DNA of 56,028 nucleotides from contig JBJXFE010000075.1 in assembly GCA_046153875.1 (NCBI GenBank), positions 1 to 56,028 of the forward strand, given 5' to 3'. A program made the position numbers and the translations under genes. The notes under the pieces are model-generated. The model was not told where the DNA came from and searched no databases. It saw only the letters and a program-made list of their open reading frames with translations. Below are positions 25,186-34,200 of this stretch, piece after piece. Position 1 is the stretch's first letter. Each line of letters starts with the position of its first letter. Source of the DNA: JBJXFE01 sp046153875 (GTDB lineage: Bacteria > Planctomycetota > Phycisphaerae > Phycisphaerales > UBA1924).

Positions 25186-25240
25186 GGAACAGTTCCAGAG
25201 TGCACATAGAGAGAGGGCAGGATTGGGTTGGAACTGTTCC
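25186..25240. promoter_or_regulatory. Pair of GGAAC-N-GTTCC operator-like sites before folP
   Basis: GGAACAGTTCC (25186-25196) and GGAACTGTTCC (25230-25240) are inverted repeats, 44 bp centre to centre. Each is preceded by T and followed by CCAGA or CAGA-type words, so the two are also direct copies. The second ends 15 bp before folP. Confidence 0.6.
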
Positions 25241-25255
25241 AGAATCGTGTGACCC

Positions 25256-26176
25256 ATGGATTCTGAGGTCGTTCATTCCGCAACGGGGGCGCGTGTGACA
25301 CCCGGGCACGATGCGCCTTGGCGGCTGGCGTCCGCCAAGGTGATCGCCCTGGACCGTCCGCGTCTTATGGCGATCCTGAACATCACTCCGGACAGCTTCT
25401 TCGACGGCGGGACGCTGACCGACCCGGGTTCCGCCGCGGCAGCCGCGGCACGCGCCGTGGACGAGGGCGCGGACATCCTCGACGTGGGCGGCGAATCGAC
25501 GCGCCCCGGTTCGGCCCGTGTGGACGCGGATGAGCAGTCGCGCCGGGTCGTCCCGGCGATCGCGGCGATCCGTCGCGCGGGCGGCGCGCTCGCCGCCGTG
25601 CCCATCAGTGTGGACACCACGCGCGCCGCCGTCGCCCGGGCCGCCCTCGACGCGGGCGCGGACGCGATCAACGACGTCTCCGCCGGAACCGACGACGACG
25701 ACATGCTCGCGCTCGCCGCTCGCCGCGGCGCGGGGCTCGTGCTCATGCACCGTCTGCGCGCGCCCCGGGACGACTCGTACTCCGACCGCTACGCCCGCCC
25801 GCCCGATTACACGCGCGGGGGCGGCGTCGTCGAAGTCGTGCGCGCATTTCTCGCCGCGCGTGCCGCCGCCGCGATCGCCGCGGGCGTGGACCGCGCCGCG
25901 ATCGCGCTCGACCCCGGACTGGGCTTCGGCAAGACCGTGGACCAGAACCTCGAGCTCATCCGGCGCACGGGCGAGCTCGCCGCGATGGGCTTCCCCATCG
26001 TCAGCGGCATCAGCCGCAAGAGCTTCACGGGAGCGTGGGCGGGCCTGAAGGATTCGACGCCCGCCGGCCGCCTCGCGCCGTCGATCGCGCTGGCCCTGGA
26101 GCACCGACGCGCCGGCGCCGCCGTTTTCCGGGTCCACGACGTGGCGGCCCATGCGGCGGCGCTGCGGAAGGGCTAG
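25256..26176 (+). CDS. folP: Dihydropteroate synthase
   Basis: Joins p-aminobenzoate to 6-hydroxymethyl-dihydropterin pyrophosphate in folate synthesis; target of sulfonamides. All family blocks are present: LMAILNITPDSFFDGG, DVGGESTRPG, ISVDTTRAA, INDVSAG, DPGLGFGKT, SGISRKSF and RVHDV. At 306 aa it is slightly longer than usual owing to an N-terminal extension. It has a weak RBS and two GGAAC-N-GTTCC sites upstream. It probably starts a transcript with trxA and the genes after it. Confidence 0.96.
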   Translation: MDSEVVHSATGARVTPGHDAPWRLASAKVIALDRPRLMAILNITPDSFFDGGTLTDPGSAAAAAARAVDEGADILDVGGESTRPGSARVDADEQSRRVVPAIAAIRRAGGALAAVPISVDTTRAAVARAALDAGADAINDVSAGTDDDDMLALAARRGAGLVLMHRLRAPRDDSYSDRYARPPDYTRGGGVVEVVRAFLAARAAAAIAAGVDRAAIALDPGLGFGKTVDQNLELIRRTGELAAMGFPIVSGISRKSFTGAWAGLKDSTPAGRLAPSIALALEHRRAGAAVFRVHDVAAHAAALRKG

Positions 26177-26290
26177 GGCTCCCGCCGCGGCCGCGGCCCG
26201 TGGCTTCCGGTCTTCTGGCCCCGTAGGATTCCCCGCGGCCCGGCAGAGTCCCGGGTCGTGGCGGGAACTTGGGGTTATCCGGGAGTTTTC

Positions 26291-26629
26291 ATGGCGAGCG
26301 CCAACGTCAAGCAGTTCACGGAAGGCAACTTCGACGCCGAGGTGCTCAAGGCCTCGACGCCGGTCCTCGTCGATTTCTGGGCCGAGTGGTGCATGCCCTG
26401 CCGGATGCTCACCCCCACGATCGACGCGCTCGCCGAGGAGTTCAGCGGCAAGGTGAAGGTCGGGAAGGTGGACACGGATGCGAACCGCAACATCTCCGTG
26501 CAGTACGGCATCTCCGCCATCCCCACCGTGATCCTGTTCAAGGACGGGCAGGTCAAGAAGAAGTTCGTCGGGCTGACCAGCAAGGACGACCTGGCTCGGG
26601 CGATCAACGACCTGGCCGCCGCGGTCTGA
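26291..26629 (+). CDS. trxA: Thioredoxin with WCMPC active site
   Basis: A 112-aa thioredoxin, the cytoplasmic dithiol reductant. The fold is clear: VDFWAEWCMPCRML with Cys34 and Cys37, the conserved Asp28, and cis-Pro78 in AIPTV. The usual active site is WCGPC; here Met replaces Gly, which can change redox potential. The start has gggag upstream. It lies between folP and a dehydrogenase with short gaps (114 and 46 bp). Confidence 0.94.
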   Translation: MASANVKQFTEGNFDAEVLKASTPVLVDFWAEWCMPCRMLTPTIDALAEEFSGKVKVGKVDTDANRNISVQYGISAIPTVILFKDGQVKKKFVGLTSKDDLARAINDLAAAV

Positions 26630-26675
26630 ATCCGCCCGCTCACCGCTTCCACTTCTCGCGCGACGCAGCACGATC

Positions 26676-27776
26676 ATGGCGGGCACGATCATCGAACCCA
26701 AGCCGACCGAGGTGAACCGCTTCGCCGGCCGCAAGATCCGGTGCGGGGCGGTCGGCGTCGGGCGCATGGGCCGTCACCACGCCCGGGTGTACGCCGAGAT
26801 GCCCGGGTGCGAGCTGGTGGGCGTGGTGGACGCGGACGAGCCGCGCCGCCAGCAGCTCGCCGGCAAGTATCGCTGCCGGTCGTTCGAGACCGTGGACGAG
26901 CTGATCGACGCGGGGATTGACGCCGCCAGCGTTGCCGTCCCGACCTCGCACCACCGGCCCGTCGCCGAGAAGCTTCTTGAGGCCGGGATCGCCGTGCTCG
27001 TCGAGAAGCCGCTCGCGGGCGACGCCGAGACGGCCCGCGCGATCGCCGAGACGGGCGCGCGCACCGGCAGCGTGCTCATGGTCGGGCACATCGAGCGGTT
27101 CAACCCGATCATGCGGGCGATGCGCCAGGCCACGGCCGACGGGCAGGAGATCGTCCCGCGATTCGTGCAGGTCCACCGCGTCAGCCCCATGACCTTCCGC
27201 TCGGTCGACGTCGGCGTGGTCATGGACATGATGATCCACGACCTGGACGTGGTGCTGATGCTCATGGGCGGGCAGGAACCGGATGAGATCCGCGCCGCGG
27301 GCGTCAACGTCATCACCGAGCACGAGGACATCTGCAACGCCTGGCTCACGTTCGACCGGCCCTGCGGGCGCTGCGTGGCGAACGTGACCGCCAGCCGCCT
27401 CGCCCTGAAGACCGAACGGGTCACGCGCATCACCGGCGAGAACGCGTACATCAAGATCGACTACGCGACCAAGAGCGGCACGATCATCCGCCGCCGGGCC
27501 AACGAGTTGCAGATGCGCGAGATCCGCGAGCAGCTCCGCAGCGGCACGGACCTGACAAGCCTCAACTGGCACGAGCTGGTCAACGTCGAGCCGCTGGTGA
27601 TCGACGACGGGGAGCCGATCGTGCTGGAGATCCAGAGCTTCCTCGACGCGGTGCGGACGGGCCGACCGCCCCCGATCGACGCCGAGGCGGGCCTCGCCAA
27701 CGTGCGCACGGCCGAGCGCATCGTGCGGGCGATCCAGGAGGGGCGCAGGTCCGATCCGGCGCCCGCGCTGCGTTGA
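26676..27776 (+). CDS. Gfo/Idh/MocA family NAD(P)-dependent oxidoreductase
   Basis: A 366-aa sugar dehydrogenase-like protein. The N-terminal Rossmann motif is VGVGRMGRHHARVY (26-39), and the family EKP (VEKPL) and HDLDVV (for HxxD) sites are visible. Known relatives include UDP-GlcNAc 3-dehydrogenases (GnnA) of lipid A synthesis and many others. The substrate cannot be fixed from sequence, and no partner transaminase is in the window. The start is the ATG with the full Rossmann domain downstream. Confidence 0.85.
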   Translation: MAGTIIEPKPTEVNRFAGRKIRCGAVGVGRMGRHHARVYAEMPGCELVGVVDADEPRRQQLAGKYRCRSFETVDELIDAGIDAASVAVPTSHHRPVAEKLLEAGIAVLVEKPLAGDAETARAIAETGARTGSVLMVGHIERFNPIMRAMRQATADGQEIVPRFVQVHRVSPMTFRSVDVGVVMDMMIHDLDVVLMLMGGQEPDEIRAAGVNVITEHEDICNAWLTFDRPCGRCVANVTASRLALKTERVTRITGENAYIKIDYATKSGTIIRRRANELQMREIREQLRSGTDLTSLNWHELVNVEPLVIDDGEPIVLEIQSFLDAVRTGRPPPIDAEAGLANVRTAERIVRAIQEGRRSDPAPALR

Positions 27777-27808
27777 CGGCAGAGTTTCACCCGGCGTGCC
27801 GACCCGGG

Positions 27809-27839
27809 GCGTGTTTGACACGCGGGTTTGGTGTAGACT
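27809..27839 (+). promoter_or_regulatory. Palindrome and TAGACT element upstream of S1 gene
   Basis: GCGTGT-TTG-ACACGC (27809-27823) is a perfect inverted repeat over a TTGACA hexamer (27815-27820). TAGACT lies at 27834-27839. The 13-bp spacing is too short for a standard sigma70 promoter, so the two hexamers may not belong together. Confidence 0.35.
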
Positions 27840-27872
27840 TTTCGGCGGTGGCAGCGGCCGGTGGGCCGCGTG

Positions 27873-29519
27873 ATGCAGAAGGTGGATTCGACGCCCGGTG
27901 GACCCCCGACAACGCGTGAGTGCATGTCTTCAACGCCCGAACAGAGCGGCACGGCCCCGCCCGCACCCCTGAACCACGAGGCCCCGGCCCGCCCGCCGGA
28001 CGCGCCGCCGCCGCGCGCCCCCGCGCAGCGCGAGGGTGGCCAGCGCGAAGGTGGTCCGCGCGAGGGCGGCCCGCGTGACGCCGGGCCCCGCCCGCCCGCG
28101 CCGGTCCCGTCGCGCACCACCGTCACCCTCGACGCCCAGACCAACGCGGAGATCGAGGCCGCCATGCGCGACCTGGAGACCGCGGGCGCCGCACAGGCTG
28201 GTCATGCCCCGCACGACCCGCGCCCCCCGCGCCCGCGCGTGGGCACGCACGACCGCCCCGTCGCCGCGGGCCAGATCCGCGGCCCGCGCGTGGTGCAGGC
28301 CGGGCGCGAGGTGCGCCCCGGCGCCGTCGTCGCGGTCGGGCCGGTGGACATCTTCCTGGAGTTCGGTCCCAAGGAGCTCGGCGTCGTCCCGCGGGCCCAG
28401 TGGACGGCCGAGGAGGCCGCCCCCAAGGTGGGCGAGACCATCGAGGTCGTGGTCGATCGCCGCGACGACGACGGCCTGCTCAACTGCTCGCGCCCCAACG
28501 CGATCCGCAAGGCCGACTGGGAGCTGCTCGAGCCCGGCCAGGTCGTCGAGGCGAAGGTCGTCGGTGTGAACAAGGGCGGGCTCGAGCTCGAGATCGCCAA
28601 CCACCGCGCCTTCATGCCCGCCAGCCAGGTCGCCCTCGAGCACGTCGCGGACCTCAACGTCTTCGTCGGCGAGAAGTTCAAGTGCCGCGTCACGCGGATC
28701 GAGCGCACCGGGCGCGGGAACATCGTGCTCTCGCGCCGCGACCTGCTCGAAGAGGACCGGCGCGCCCAGGGCGAGAAGCTCAAGACCACCCTCGCCGAGG
28801 GGCAGGTCGTCGAGGGCGTCGTCCGCAAGATCATGCCCTTCGGCGCCTTCGTCGATCTCGGCGGCGTGGACGGGCTGGTCCACCTTTCCGACCTCACCCA
28901 CGAGCGCGTCGGTCACGGCGAGAAGGCCGTGGGACGCTTCGTCAAGGCCGGCGAGAAGGTCCGCGTCCAGATCCTCAAGCTCGACTGGGAGGGCGGGCGG
29001 ATCTCGTTGGGGATGAAGCAGACCCAGTCCGACCCGTTCGCCGTCGCCACCAACGAGATCAAGGACGGCGCCGAGGTCACCGGGCGCGTCACCAAGATCA
29101 TGGAGTTCGGCGCGTTCGTCGAGGTCGCGCCGGGCGTCGAGGGGCTTGTGCACATCTCCGAGCTCGCGTGGCGGCGCGTGGGCACGGTCGGCGAGGTCGT
29201 GAAGGCCGACGAGGTCGTCAAGGCCAAGGTGCTCCGCATCGACCCGGAGAGCCGGCGCATCAGCCTGAGCATCAAGGCGCTCTTGGCCCCGCCCGAGCCC
29301 GTCGCGCCCCCGGGCGGCGGCGGTGGTGGTGGGGGTGGTCGCGGCGGGCCGGGCGGATTTGGCGGCCAGGGTGGGTTCGGCGGCCGGGGCGGCAAGGGCG
29401 GGCGGCGCGGGCGTGAGGACCAGGGCCGACCGATCGAGGAAATCCAGAAGGTCTCGCCCGAGCTGCGCCGCCTGCGCGAGAAGTTCGGCGGTCAGAACCT
29501 CAAGGGCGGGATCGCGTAA
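27873..29519 (+). CDS. S1-domain RNA-binding protein, ribosomal S1-like
   Basis: An approximately 548-aa protein. A low-complexity Pro/Arg-rich head (to about residue 120) precedes four tandem S1 domains: one ending LLNCSRPNA, one with GGLELEIANHRAFMPASQV, one with KIMPFGAFVDLGGVDGLVHLSD and one with KIMEFGAFVEVAPGVEGLVHISE. A Gly/Arg-rich tail (GGRGGPGGFGGQGG) and a conserved-looking C-terminus follow. S1 proteins bind mRNA at the ribosome. The start is uncertain: 27861 (GTG), 27873 and 27924 (ATG) are all possible, and none has a clear RBS. Two TAGACT/TTGACA-type elements lie upstream. Confidence 0.85.
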   Translation: MQKVDSTPGGPPTTRECMSSTPEQSGTAPPAPLNHEAPARPPDAPPPRAPAQREGGQREGGPREGGPRDAGPRPPAPVPSRTTVTLDAQTNAEIEAAMRDLETAGAAQAGHAPHDPRPPRPRVGTHDRPVAAGQIRGPRVVQAGREVRPGAVVAVGPVDIFLEFGPKELGVVPRAQWTAEEAAPKVGETIEVVVDRRDDDGLLNCSRPNAIRKADWELLEPGQVVEAKVVGVNKGGLELEIANHRAFMPASQVALEHVADLNVFVGEKFKCRVTRIERTGRGNIVLSRRDLLEEDRRAQGEKLKTTLAEGQVVEGVVRKIMPFGAFVDLGGVDGLVHLSDLTHERVGHGEKAVGRFVKAGEKVRVQILKLDWEGGRISLGMKQTQSDPFAVATNEIKDGAEVTGRVTKIMEFGAFVEVAPGVEGLVHISELAWRRVGTVGEVVKADEVVKAKVLRIDPESRRISLSIKALLAPPEPVAPPGGGGGGGGGRGGPGGFGGQGGFGGRGGKGGRRGREDQGRPIEEIQKVSPELRRLREKFGGQNLKGGIA

Positions 29520-29558
29520 ACCATTCGCGAGCCCGCGCGCTTCATGTGCGAGCAAGGC

Positions 29559-29954
29559 ATGCACCGATCGATACGAAGTGCCGCGGTGCTGTATGCGGCA
29601 TGCATGGCGGGCGGGTGCGCCCATTCCTTGGTTGATCCCTGCCTTGAGCAATATGTCTTTGAGTTCCGCAACGCGACGCCCAGTGAACTGGTGATCGAAC
29701 TGGGCTTGCCAGGCAGCAAGGAAACCCCGGCACGGATCACAGTCCCTGCAGGCTCAGCGGCCACGCACAGGCTCTACGCCGTGCCCTGCGGCAAGCGGCC
29801 AGCCGCTGACATCATGGTGCGATGGCCGCACGGCGTTCGAACTCTGGTCTGGACGTTTGGCCCGGCCTATCGAACGCTTCAGCTCGCGTCGGACAATCCG
29901 GCGCGCCTTGAAGTGATTCTCGCGGACGGCAAGCTGACCGCCAACGAATACTGA
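29559..29954 (+). CDS. Small lipoprotein, unknown function
   Basis: A 131-aa protein with a short leader and lipobox MAGGC at the N-terminus, then a beta-strand-rich domain (YVFEFRNATPSELVIELGL, ITVPAGSAATHRLYAV, ARLEVILADGKL). Probably anchored in the outer or inner membrane. It follows the S1 gene by 39 bp and ends 4 bp from the convergent gene. An earlier in-frame start exists at 29544. No family is recognised. Confidence 0.6.
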   Translation: MHRSIRSAAVLYAACMAGGCAHSLVDPCLEQYVFEFRNATPSELVIELGLPGSKETPARITVPAGSAATHRLYAVPCGKRPAADIMVRWPHGVRTLVWTFGPAYRTLQLASDNPARLEVILADGKLTANEY

Positions 29955-29958
29955 TCGT

Positions 29959-30252
29959 TCACTCCCCGCCGATGCTCCTCGGCCCGCCCTTCCCCGCGAC
30001 GCGCTCCATGTAGCCCTTGCCCTTGCGCTCGTACTTGGTGAACCCGAGCTTCTCGAGGTTCTTGTTCGACAGGCTCGCCTTCTTCGCCGAGAGCGCCAGC
30101 CCCAGCGTCGGTGCCACGATCGCGCGGCGCACGGGTTCGCCCGTCTCCGGGTGTTCCGTCAGCGCCTCGGCCTTGATCGACTGGATGATCTCGACCGATC
30201 GCCCGGTCGGCTTGCCCTTCTTGTCGAGGATGTCGTAGACGTAGGTCGGCAT
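29959..30252 (-). CDS. FmdB-like small protein without zinc-ribbon cysteines
   Basis: A 97-aa protein that begins MPTYVY and continues with VEIIQSIKAEALTEHPETGEPVRRAI, the exact frame of FmdB-type regulators. Those normally read MPTYVY...CxxC...CPxCG with four zinc-binding cysteines; here there are none (HPETGEPV replaces CPECGGPV). The Lys/Gly-rich C-terminus could bind nucleic acid. It is the last gene of a minus-strand trio after the response regulator and a 112-aa gene. Confidence 0.7.
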   Translation of the reverse strand: MPTYVYDILDKKGKPTGRSVEIIQSIKAEALTEHPETGEPVRRAIVAPTLGLALSAKKASLSNKNLEKLGFTKYERKGKGYMERVAGKGGPRSIGGE

Positions 30253-30283
30253 CGCGCACCATCCTATTCGGTCGCCGACGCGA

Positions 30284-30622
30284 TCAGCCGAACGCCCGCC
30301 CGCTCTCCAGGTCCACCATCCGCCACCCCGTCGCCTTGCACAGCCGCTGCAGCACCGGGAACGCGATGTCGTCGTCGCTCACCGACACCATCGCCTGCGT
30401 CACGTCGGGGCCGAACGTCGGCACGTCCACGACCATGCCGGGGCCGTAGAGCACCTCCGACCCGCCGCGCTTCTTCGGCCCCCCGTCGGGCGCGGTGTTG
30501 CAGCGCGCGAACGCCTGGAGCACCTCGTCGAGCGAGCCGAGCGGGATCATGGGCGCGGCCTCTCCGGCCCGCGGTGCGGCGGTCGGGTCCGCCCGTGTCA
30601 GAACAATCTGGCGCCTGCCCAT
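30284..30622 (-). CDS. Hypothetical protein in response-regulator operon
   Basis: A 112-aa protein with a short basic N-terminus and a compact alpha/beta pattern (VLQAFARCNTAPDG, VVDVPTFGPDVTQAMVSVSDDDIAFPVLQRL). It starts 5 bp after the response-regulator stop codon and ends 31 bp before the FmdB-like gene, so the three are likely co-transcribed. No named family is recognised. Confidence 0.65.
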   Translation of the reverse strand: MGRRQIVLTRADPTAAPRAGEAAPMIPLGSLDEVLQAFARCNTAPDGGPKKRGGSEVLYGPGMVVDVPTFGPDVTQAMVSVSDDDIAFPVLQRLCKATGWRMVDLESGRAFG

Positions 30623-30627
30623 GCCGG

Positions 30628-31068
30628 TTACTTGGTCGACTTCTTCGACTTCTTCTCGGCCTCGGCCTCGGCGGCCTCGTCCTCTTCGTCCTGCTGGGCG
30701 ATGAGTTCGGCCGCCACGGACACCAGCCGCTCCAGCGGCACGGGCTTGAGCAGGTAGCGGTCCACGCCCAGCGACTCGGCGTACGCCTGGTGCCGCTTGC
30801 CCTCGTTGGCCGTCACCATGATGACGATCGGGCTGTCCTCGCGCCCCTTGATCTTCTCCAGCGCCAGGAACCCCGACCGCCGCGGCAGCATCATGTCCAG
30901 CACCACCAGGTCCGGCGGGTCCTCGTTGCAGATGCGGACCGCCTCGTTCCCGTCCGTGGCGAGCTGCGTGGCCGCCCCCTCGGACTGGAACGCCGCGTCC
31001 ATCGACTCCAGGACGTCGCGGTCGTCGTCCACGATCAGCACCCGCACGTCTTCGAGTCGGCCGGACAT
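30628..31068 (-). CDS. CheY-like response regulator, receiver domain only
   Basis: A 146-aa receiver protein. The phosphoacceptor pocket is present: DDD (15-17) in LIVDDDRDV, Asp in VVLDMMLPRRSGF, Thr in VIMVTANEG and Lys in YLLKPV. There is no output domain; the last 25 residues are an acidic then basic tail (DEEDEAAEAEAEKKSKK). No histidine kinase is adjacent, so it is an orphan. The start at 31068 has a ctggag RBS; the long antisense-type frame upstream is not used. Confidence 0.92.
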   Translation of the reverse strand: MSGRLEDVRVLIVDDDRDVLESMDAAFQSEGAATQLATDGNEAVRICNEDPPDLVVLDMMLPRRSGFLALEKIKGREDSPIVIMVTANEGKRHQAYAESLGVDRYLLKPVPLERLVSVAAELIAQQDEEDEAAEAEAEKKSKKSTK

Positions 31069-31226
31069 GATGGTCTCCAGGCGAAAATCGATCGCCGCCG
31101 GGCCAAGTGTAAGCGGTCGGCGGGCCCGGATGGTGCGCGGACCGCGCGCATTCTGCTCCCGCACCGGGCGGTGGAACTGGACGCGCCCCGAGGGCCGACC
31201 GATCCTTGATCCGGGCTTCGCGCGGC

Positions 31227-31232
31227 TAGACT
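31227..31232 (+). promoter_or_regulatory. Candidate -10 element (TAGACT) for the AsmA-like gene
   Basis: TAGACT lies 26 bp before the start codon, with TTGATC 15 bp upstream of it (31206-31211). Confidence 0.35.
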
Positions 31233-31257
31233 CCGCCGCGAGGGACGCCCCGCAGGG

Positions 31258-34200
31258 ATGCCCGAACACCCCACCAACCCCGCGCGTGACCCGACGAGCG
31301 ACCGCCCGGGCCGCCCCGAACGCTGCGAGCCGAGCCTCGTGCGCGGCGTGCGCCGCTGGGTGCTCCTGCGCCAGCGCTGGTTCCGCAAGCTGGAGCGGTG
31401 GCAGCGCTGGACCGTCCGCGTCGGCGTCGGCGTCCCGCTCCTGCTCATCGCCGCGTTCTTCGTCCTCACCCGATCGCCGCTGACCGGCGCCATTCTCCTG
31501 CCCCGGCTCAGCGCGGCCCTCAACCTGGGGATCGAGGCCGACTCGGTCTACGTCCGCCTCAACGGCGTGCTCGTGCTCGAGGGCGTGCGCGCCCGCATCC
31601 CGGGCGTGGACGGCCCCGCGGGGCTCGTGGCGCAGATCGAGAGGCTCTCGGCGGACGTGGACTGGCCGAGCACGCTGCGCGGGTCGGCGCGCGTCCGCGA
31701 GGTGGACCTCCTCCAGCCCGTCATCCGCGTCAGCCAGTCGATCAAGGACGAGTCGCTGAACATCGAGCGGTTCCGCCTTCTTGAGGGCCCGCGCCGCGTC
31801 ATCCCTTCGCGCCCGGGCCTGGCGGCCCCGCCGCTGGACCTGCCACGCGTGCTGGCGACGGACGGCGCGATCGAGCTGTGCGAGCACGACGACGGTGTGT
31901 TCGCCGTGCTCAAGCGCCTCCCCGTGGACGGGATGCTCACGCCCGCGCCGGGCGGCGAACGCGGGTACGTCGTCGCCCTCACCGAGCATCGCACGGAGCG
32001 TCCCGGCCGGCGCGGGACGACGGGCCTGGGCTTCCAGCTCCGCGGGCGCTTCGACAGCACCTCGATCGCGCTGGAGATGGACAACTTCTCGCTCGCCGAC
32101 TGGCCCCCCTCCACCGTCCCCACGCCCTTCCGGGAGCTCTTCGCCAAGCTGGCCCTCCAGGGCGACGTCACCCGGGCCGCTTTCGGGTATGACGACCGCG
32201 AGGGCGTCACCGCCGAACTCGCCATCGAGGGGGGGGAACTCAGCCTCCCCATCGAGCCCGAGGGCGCGCCGCCGCCGGGGGCGGAGCGGATGCGGATGCG
32301 GGGCGTCACCGGCTCGGCCACCTTCAAGCAGAACAGCGTGCTCGTCCGCGCCCGCGGGGTTCTCGAAGACCTCCCGTACACCGTCACGCTGCTCTACGAC
32401 GGCACGAGCGTCGATTCGCCGTTCACCTGCGAGATCGTCTGCGAGAAGTTCCGCGTCGACGAGCACCCCCGGCTCCTGCCGTACGCCCCCGCGCTGGTCC
32501 GCAAGCGGCTCGAGACGTTCTCCGGGCCGACCGCCACCCTCAGCACCACCCTCCAGATCAGCCGCGGGCACGCCACCGCGTCCGGCCCGGGCGAGATCAG
32601 GTTCAAGGGGTGGATGGACCTGTCCAACGGCCGGGCGGCGTTCGACAAGTTCCCGTACCCCTTCGAGAACATCTCCGGGCGCGTCTCCTTCGACAACAAC
32701 GGCGTGGAGATCCGCGACGTGACGGGCGTGTCGCCCTCGGGCGCGCGCCTCAAGGCCCACGGGGTCGTCGCGCCCGCGCACGAGGACGCCGAGATCGACA
32801 TCTTCGTTACCGTCGAGGGCGCCCCGGTGGACGAAGCCATCGAGGAAGCCTTCGGGCCGGGGCGGGACCGCCTCATGCACGCCCTGTTCAACAAGCCCAA
32901 GCACCAGGCCCTCGTGGACGCGGGGCTCATTCTCACGCCCGACGAGGCGGTGCGCCTCCGCGCCGAGCTCGACGCGGCCCTCGCCTCGCGCGCCACCGAG
33001 CCGGACGACCCGGCCGCGCTCGAACGGCGCATCGCCGACCTGCAGCGCCGCCTCGAAACGCCCGTGTTCGACTTCGGCGGCCTGGCCGACATCTCCGTCC
33101 ACGTCCACCGACCGCTCGGCGACCAGGTCGAGTGGGAAACCAACATCGACATCCGCCTGGCGCACGCGGGGTTGGTGCCCGACGCCTTCCCGCTCCCGGT
33201 TCACCTCCGCGACGTGACCTGCCAGATCCGCAACGAGCAGGCCACGATCTCCGGCGGCGAGTACCGCGGCCTCATGGGGGGCACGGCCGAGGTCACGGGG
33301 ACCTTCAGCCTCCCGCCCACGAAGCGGCCCGACGCCGATCCGCGCCCGGACGTGACGATCGAGGCGCGGGCTTTCCCGCTGGACGCCCTGATGATCCACG
33401 CGTTGCCGGGGCCGGATGACGGAGCGCTCAAGAAGTCGCTGCGGGCCCTGGGGCTTTCGGGCTCGGGCGTGGGGCGCGTCCGCATCGCTCCCCTGGACCT
33501 GCTCGGGCGCGCCCAGCGCGCGGAGCGCACGCCGACGGGCTTCGACGCGGCCTTGACGGTGTCCGGCGTCACGGTCGCGCCGCCGGAGCCGGGATCGGCC
33601 CCCGACGCCGTGCCGCCCGAAGCGCTCGTCGCCGACGGCACAGGGAGCATCGCCGTCACCGAGCGGACGCTCGACCTGAAGCTGGACGCGCTCACGGCCG
33701 GGGCCGTCGGCGCCGGCGTGCCGGTGAAGGTCCACACCGTCGCCACCTTCGGGTTCCGCCCCGAGCCCGGCGCCCCCGCGACCGCCCCGGAGATCACCGC
33801 GACCGTGGTGGGGGCCGGGCTCGACTTCCGCGCACCAGTCGAGCGGATCATCCGCGCGTTCTCCGCCCGGGCCGCCGACGAGGTGGTGCGCCTCCGCGCC
33901 CGCTACAGCCCCGAGGGCTTCGCCGACGCCGAGACGCGGATCGTCGTCGCCGACAACGCGACGCGGAGCGTGGGCCTGGACGTGACGAACCTGCGCGGGG
34001 CCGCGTTCGACTGGCTCGGAGGTCGCGTCGGGCTCGCGGAGTCGCTCGGGCGCGTCGAGGTCGAGTGCGCCCGCGGTGTGTCGGCCCGATTCGACGGGCT
34101 CGCCGGCGCGATGACCTTCGACGGCGCGCCCCTCTCCGGCGTCAAGCTCGACGGCTGGTACCGCTTCACCCCGACCCCAGACGGCGCTGCTCCGTTCGAG

